From contig CABROZ010000116.1 in assembly GCA_902472795.1 (NCBI GenBank), positions 1-6,594 of the forward strand: a DNA stretch of 6,594 nt, read 5' to 3'. The notes below the pieces were generated by a model that did no database searches, was not told where the DNA came from, and saw only the letters and a list, made by a program, of their open reading frames with translations. The position numbers and the translations under genes are program-made. The stretch comes from an uncultured Bacteroides sp. Lineage in GTDB: Bacteria > Bacteroidota > Bacteroidia > Bacteroidales > Bacteroidaceae. Positions 5,828 to 6,594 of the stretch are shown here, piece by piece (position 1 is the stretch's first letter; the number at the start of each line of letters is the position of its first letter).

Positions 5828-6466
5828 ATGAAAAACTTCAGAAAGCTTTTGGTGTGTCTTTTGTTGCTGCTTCCCTGGACGGTGCAGGCGCAGCAGAATT
5901 TGTTCAAGAAATACAGTGATGTGAAAGGTGTCTCCTCCATCTACATATCCAAAGCCATGCTGGATATGAATCCCAGCCTGTTTACGAAGGATATTTATAT
6001 TGGTGAGGTAGCTTCCAAGCTGAATTCGGTGCAAGTGCTCTCTACCATGAACAGCGAGATTAAGGCGGAGTTGCTGAAAGACATCCGTGCATTGGTGAAA
6101 TCTTCCCGCTATGAACTGCTGATGAAACAGAAGGGGAACGTTTCTTCTTCCGAATTCTATGCCAGCCGCAAGGGAGATAAAGTCCGGGAACTGGTGATGC
6201 TGACCAACGGAGCGGCTACTTTGAAGTTCGTATATATTGAAGGAGACATGACCACAAAAGACGTACAGAAACTGTTGCTCTACCAGGATACCAGCGAAAA
6301 CGTATCTCCCGTGCGGGTGTATCAGTGGAATGATTTGGAAAAAATGGGTTTCCAAATGCCCGATATGGATTTGGAGAATCTGCAGAAAACTTTCAACTCG
6401 GACGAATGGAAGAAGTTCTTGAAGGACATGAAGGAACTGACTAATAGTTTAAAGTCGAAGTATTAG
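5828..6466 (+). CDS. Exported DUF4252-like protein
   Basis: This 212-residue protein has a clear Sec signal peptide: basic start MKNFRK, hydrophobic LLVCLLLLLPW, and a probable signal peptidase I cleavage after VQA at residue 21, leaving a mature QQNLFKKYSDVKGV. The Cys at residue 10 is inside the hydrophobic core, so it does not look like a lipoprotein. The mature part has the pattern I associate with DUF4252 proteins of Bacteroidetes: KGVSSIYISKAML near the start, a middle region ending in YELLM, then ELVMLTNG and a short C-terminal helical tail rich in Lys. Its biochemical role is unknown. It starts 14 bp after the membrane-protein gene and is probably the last gene of the operon. Proteins of this family commonly sit beside ECF sigma genes, so it may be a target of the sigma factor or a periplasmic part of the signalling system. 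The family call is from recalled patterns, not from a search. Confidence 0.82.
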   Translation: MKNFRKLLVCLLLLLPWTVQAQQNLFKKYSDVKGVSSIYISKAMLDMNPSLFTKDIYIGEVASKLNSVQVLSTMNSEIKAELLKDIRALVKSSRYELLMKQKGNVSSSEFYASRKGDKVRELVMLTNGAATLKFVYIEGDMTTKDVQKLLLYQDTSENVSPVRVYQWNDLEKMGFQMPDMDLENLQKTFNSDEWKKFLKDMKELTNSLKSKY

Positions 6467-6481
6467 ATGCGTTTAGGATTT

Positions 6482-6547
6482 CTACATCCGCTGATGCTCC
6501 TGTGGTGTCATACCTGTCATCCGCTTGAAGAATTTGCTGAAAAAGGG
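6482..6547 (-). pseudogene. C-terminal remnant of an AraC/XylS-family regulator
   Basis: On the minus strand, 21 codons and a TAG stop (6482-6484) encode PFFSKFFKRMTGMTP and a short tail ending QEHQRM. This is the typical end of the second helix-turn-helix of AraC-family activators (compare FFSKFFKRMTGMTPQEYR). Upstream of base 6547 the frame stays open to the window edge, but the residues no longer show the expected I-A-x-x-L-G-F helix. The likeness stops where a repeated sequence begins, so the gene appears broken at this point. It is convergent with the DUF4252 gene, 15 bp away. The N-terminal part could lie beyond the presumed insertion or be lost. Confidence 0.7.
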
Positions 6548-6594
6548 GGTGTGTCGAAATAAAAGTATCTGAGGATAGTGTGTTGAAATAAAAG
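6548..6594. mobile_element. Probable insertion-sequence terminus, running out of the window
   Basis: GTGTGTCGAAATAAAAG at 6549-6565 is repeated as GTGTGTTGAAATAAAAG at 6578-6594 (16 of 17 identical, 29-bp period, 12 bp between). The repeats begin exactly where AraC similarity ends. Multiple short direct repeats inside an end that starts with TG are characteristic of IS21-family elements, so I suggest that family, with low certainty. No transposase is visible because the window ends here. Confidence 0.42.

Overview
The window looks like a chromosomal segment of a gut Bacteroides or close relative (order Bacteroidales). The evidence is the Bacteroidetes-style CarA/CarB proteins, the small ECF sigma factor gene followed by a one-helix membrane protein and a DUF4252-type secreted protein, a promoter-like TTTG / TAnnTTT pair, and weak Shine-Dalgarno sequences. 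I cannot name the species.

Layout: (1) bases 1-997 hold the 3' four fifths of carA, the glutaminase subunit of carbamoyl-phosphate synthetase; its 5' end lies outside the window. Its interdomain region carries a palindromic, AT-rich, in-frame element (about 209-310) and a second small direct repeat (420-451). (2) Bases 998-1257 are a long gap, unusual inside a carAB operon, with a GC-rich hairpin followed by six degenerate tandem units of exactly 22 bp (1067-1198). (3) Bases 1258-4488 are a complete carB of 1076 codons. (4) Bases 4489-4789 hold a strong hairpin terminator (4622-4667) and the promoter region of the next operon, including a housekeeping-type and a possible ECF-type promoter. 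(5) Bases 4790-6466 are a compact three-gene operon: ECF sigma factor, a single-pass membrane protein that is the obvious anti-sigma candidate, and an exported DUF4252-like protein. (6) Bases 6467-6594 hold, on the minus strand, only the last 21 codons of an AraC-family regulator. They are interrupted at about 6548 by a sequence with two 17-bp direct repeats that looks like the end of an insertion sequence running out of the window.

Functionally, carA and carB together make carbamoyl phosphate for pyrimidine and arginine synthesis. The sigma operon is a separate envelope-signalling module of unknown stimulus. No CRISPR array, tRNA, rRNA or known defence system is visible. The most interesting items are the repeat elements placed in and between the carAB genes, the sigma/membrane/DUF4252 module with its possible self-regulated promoter, and the AraC remnant at a probable IS junction.
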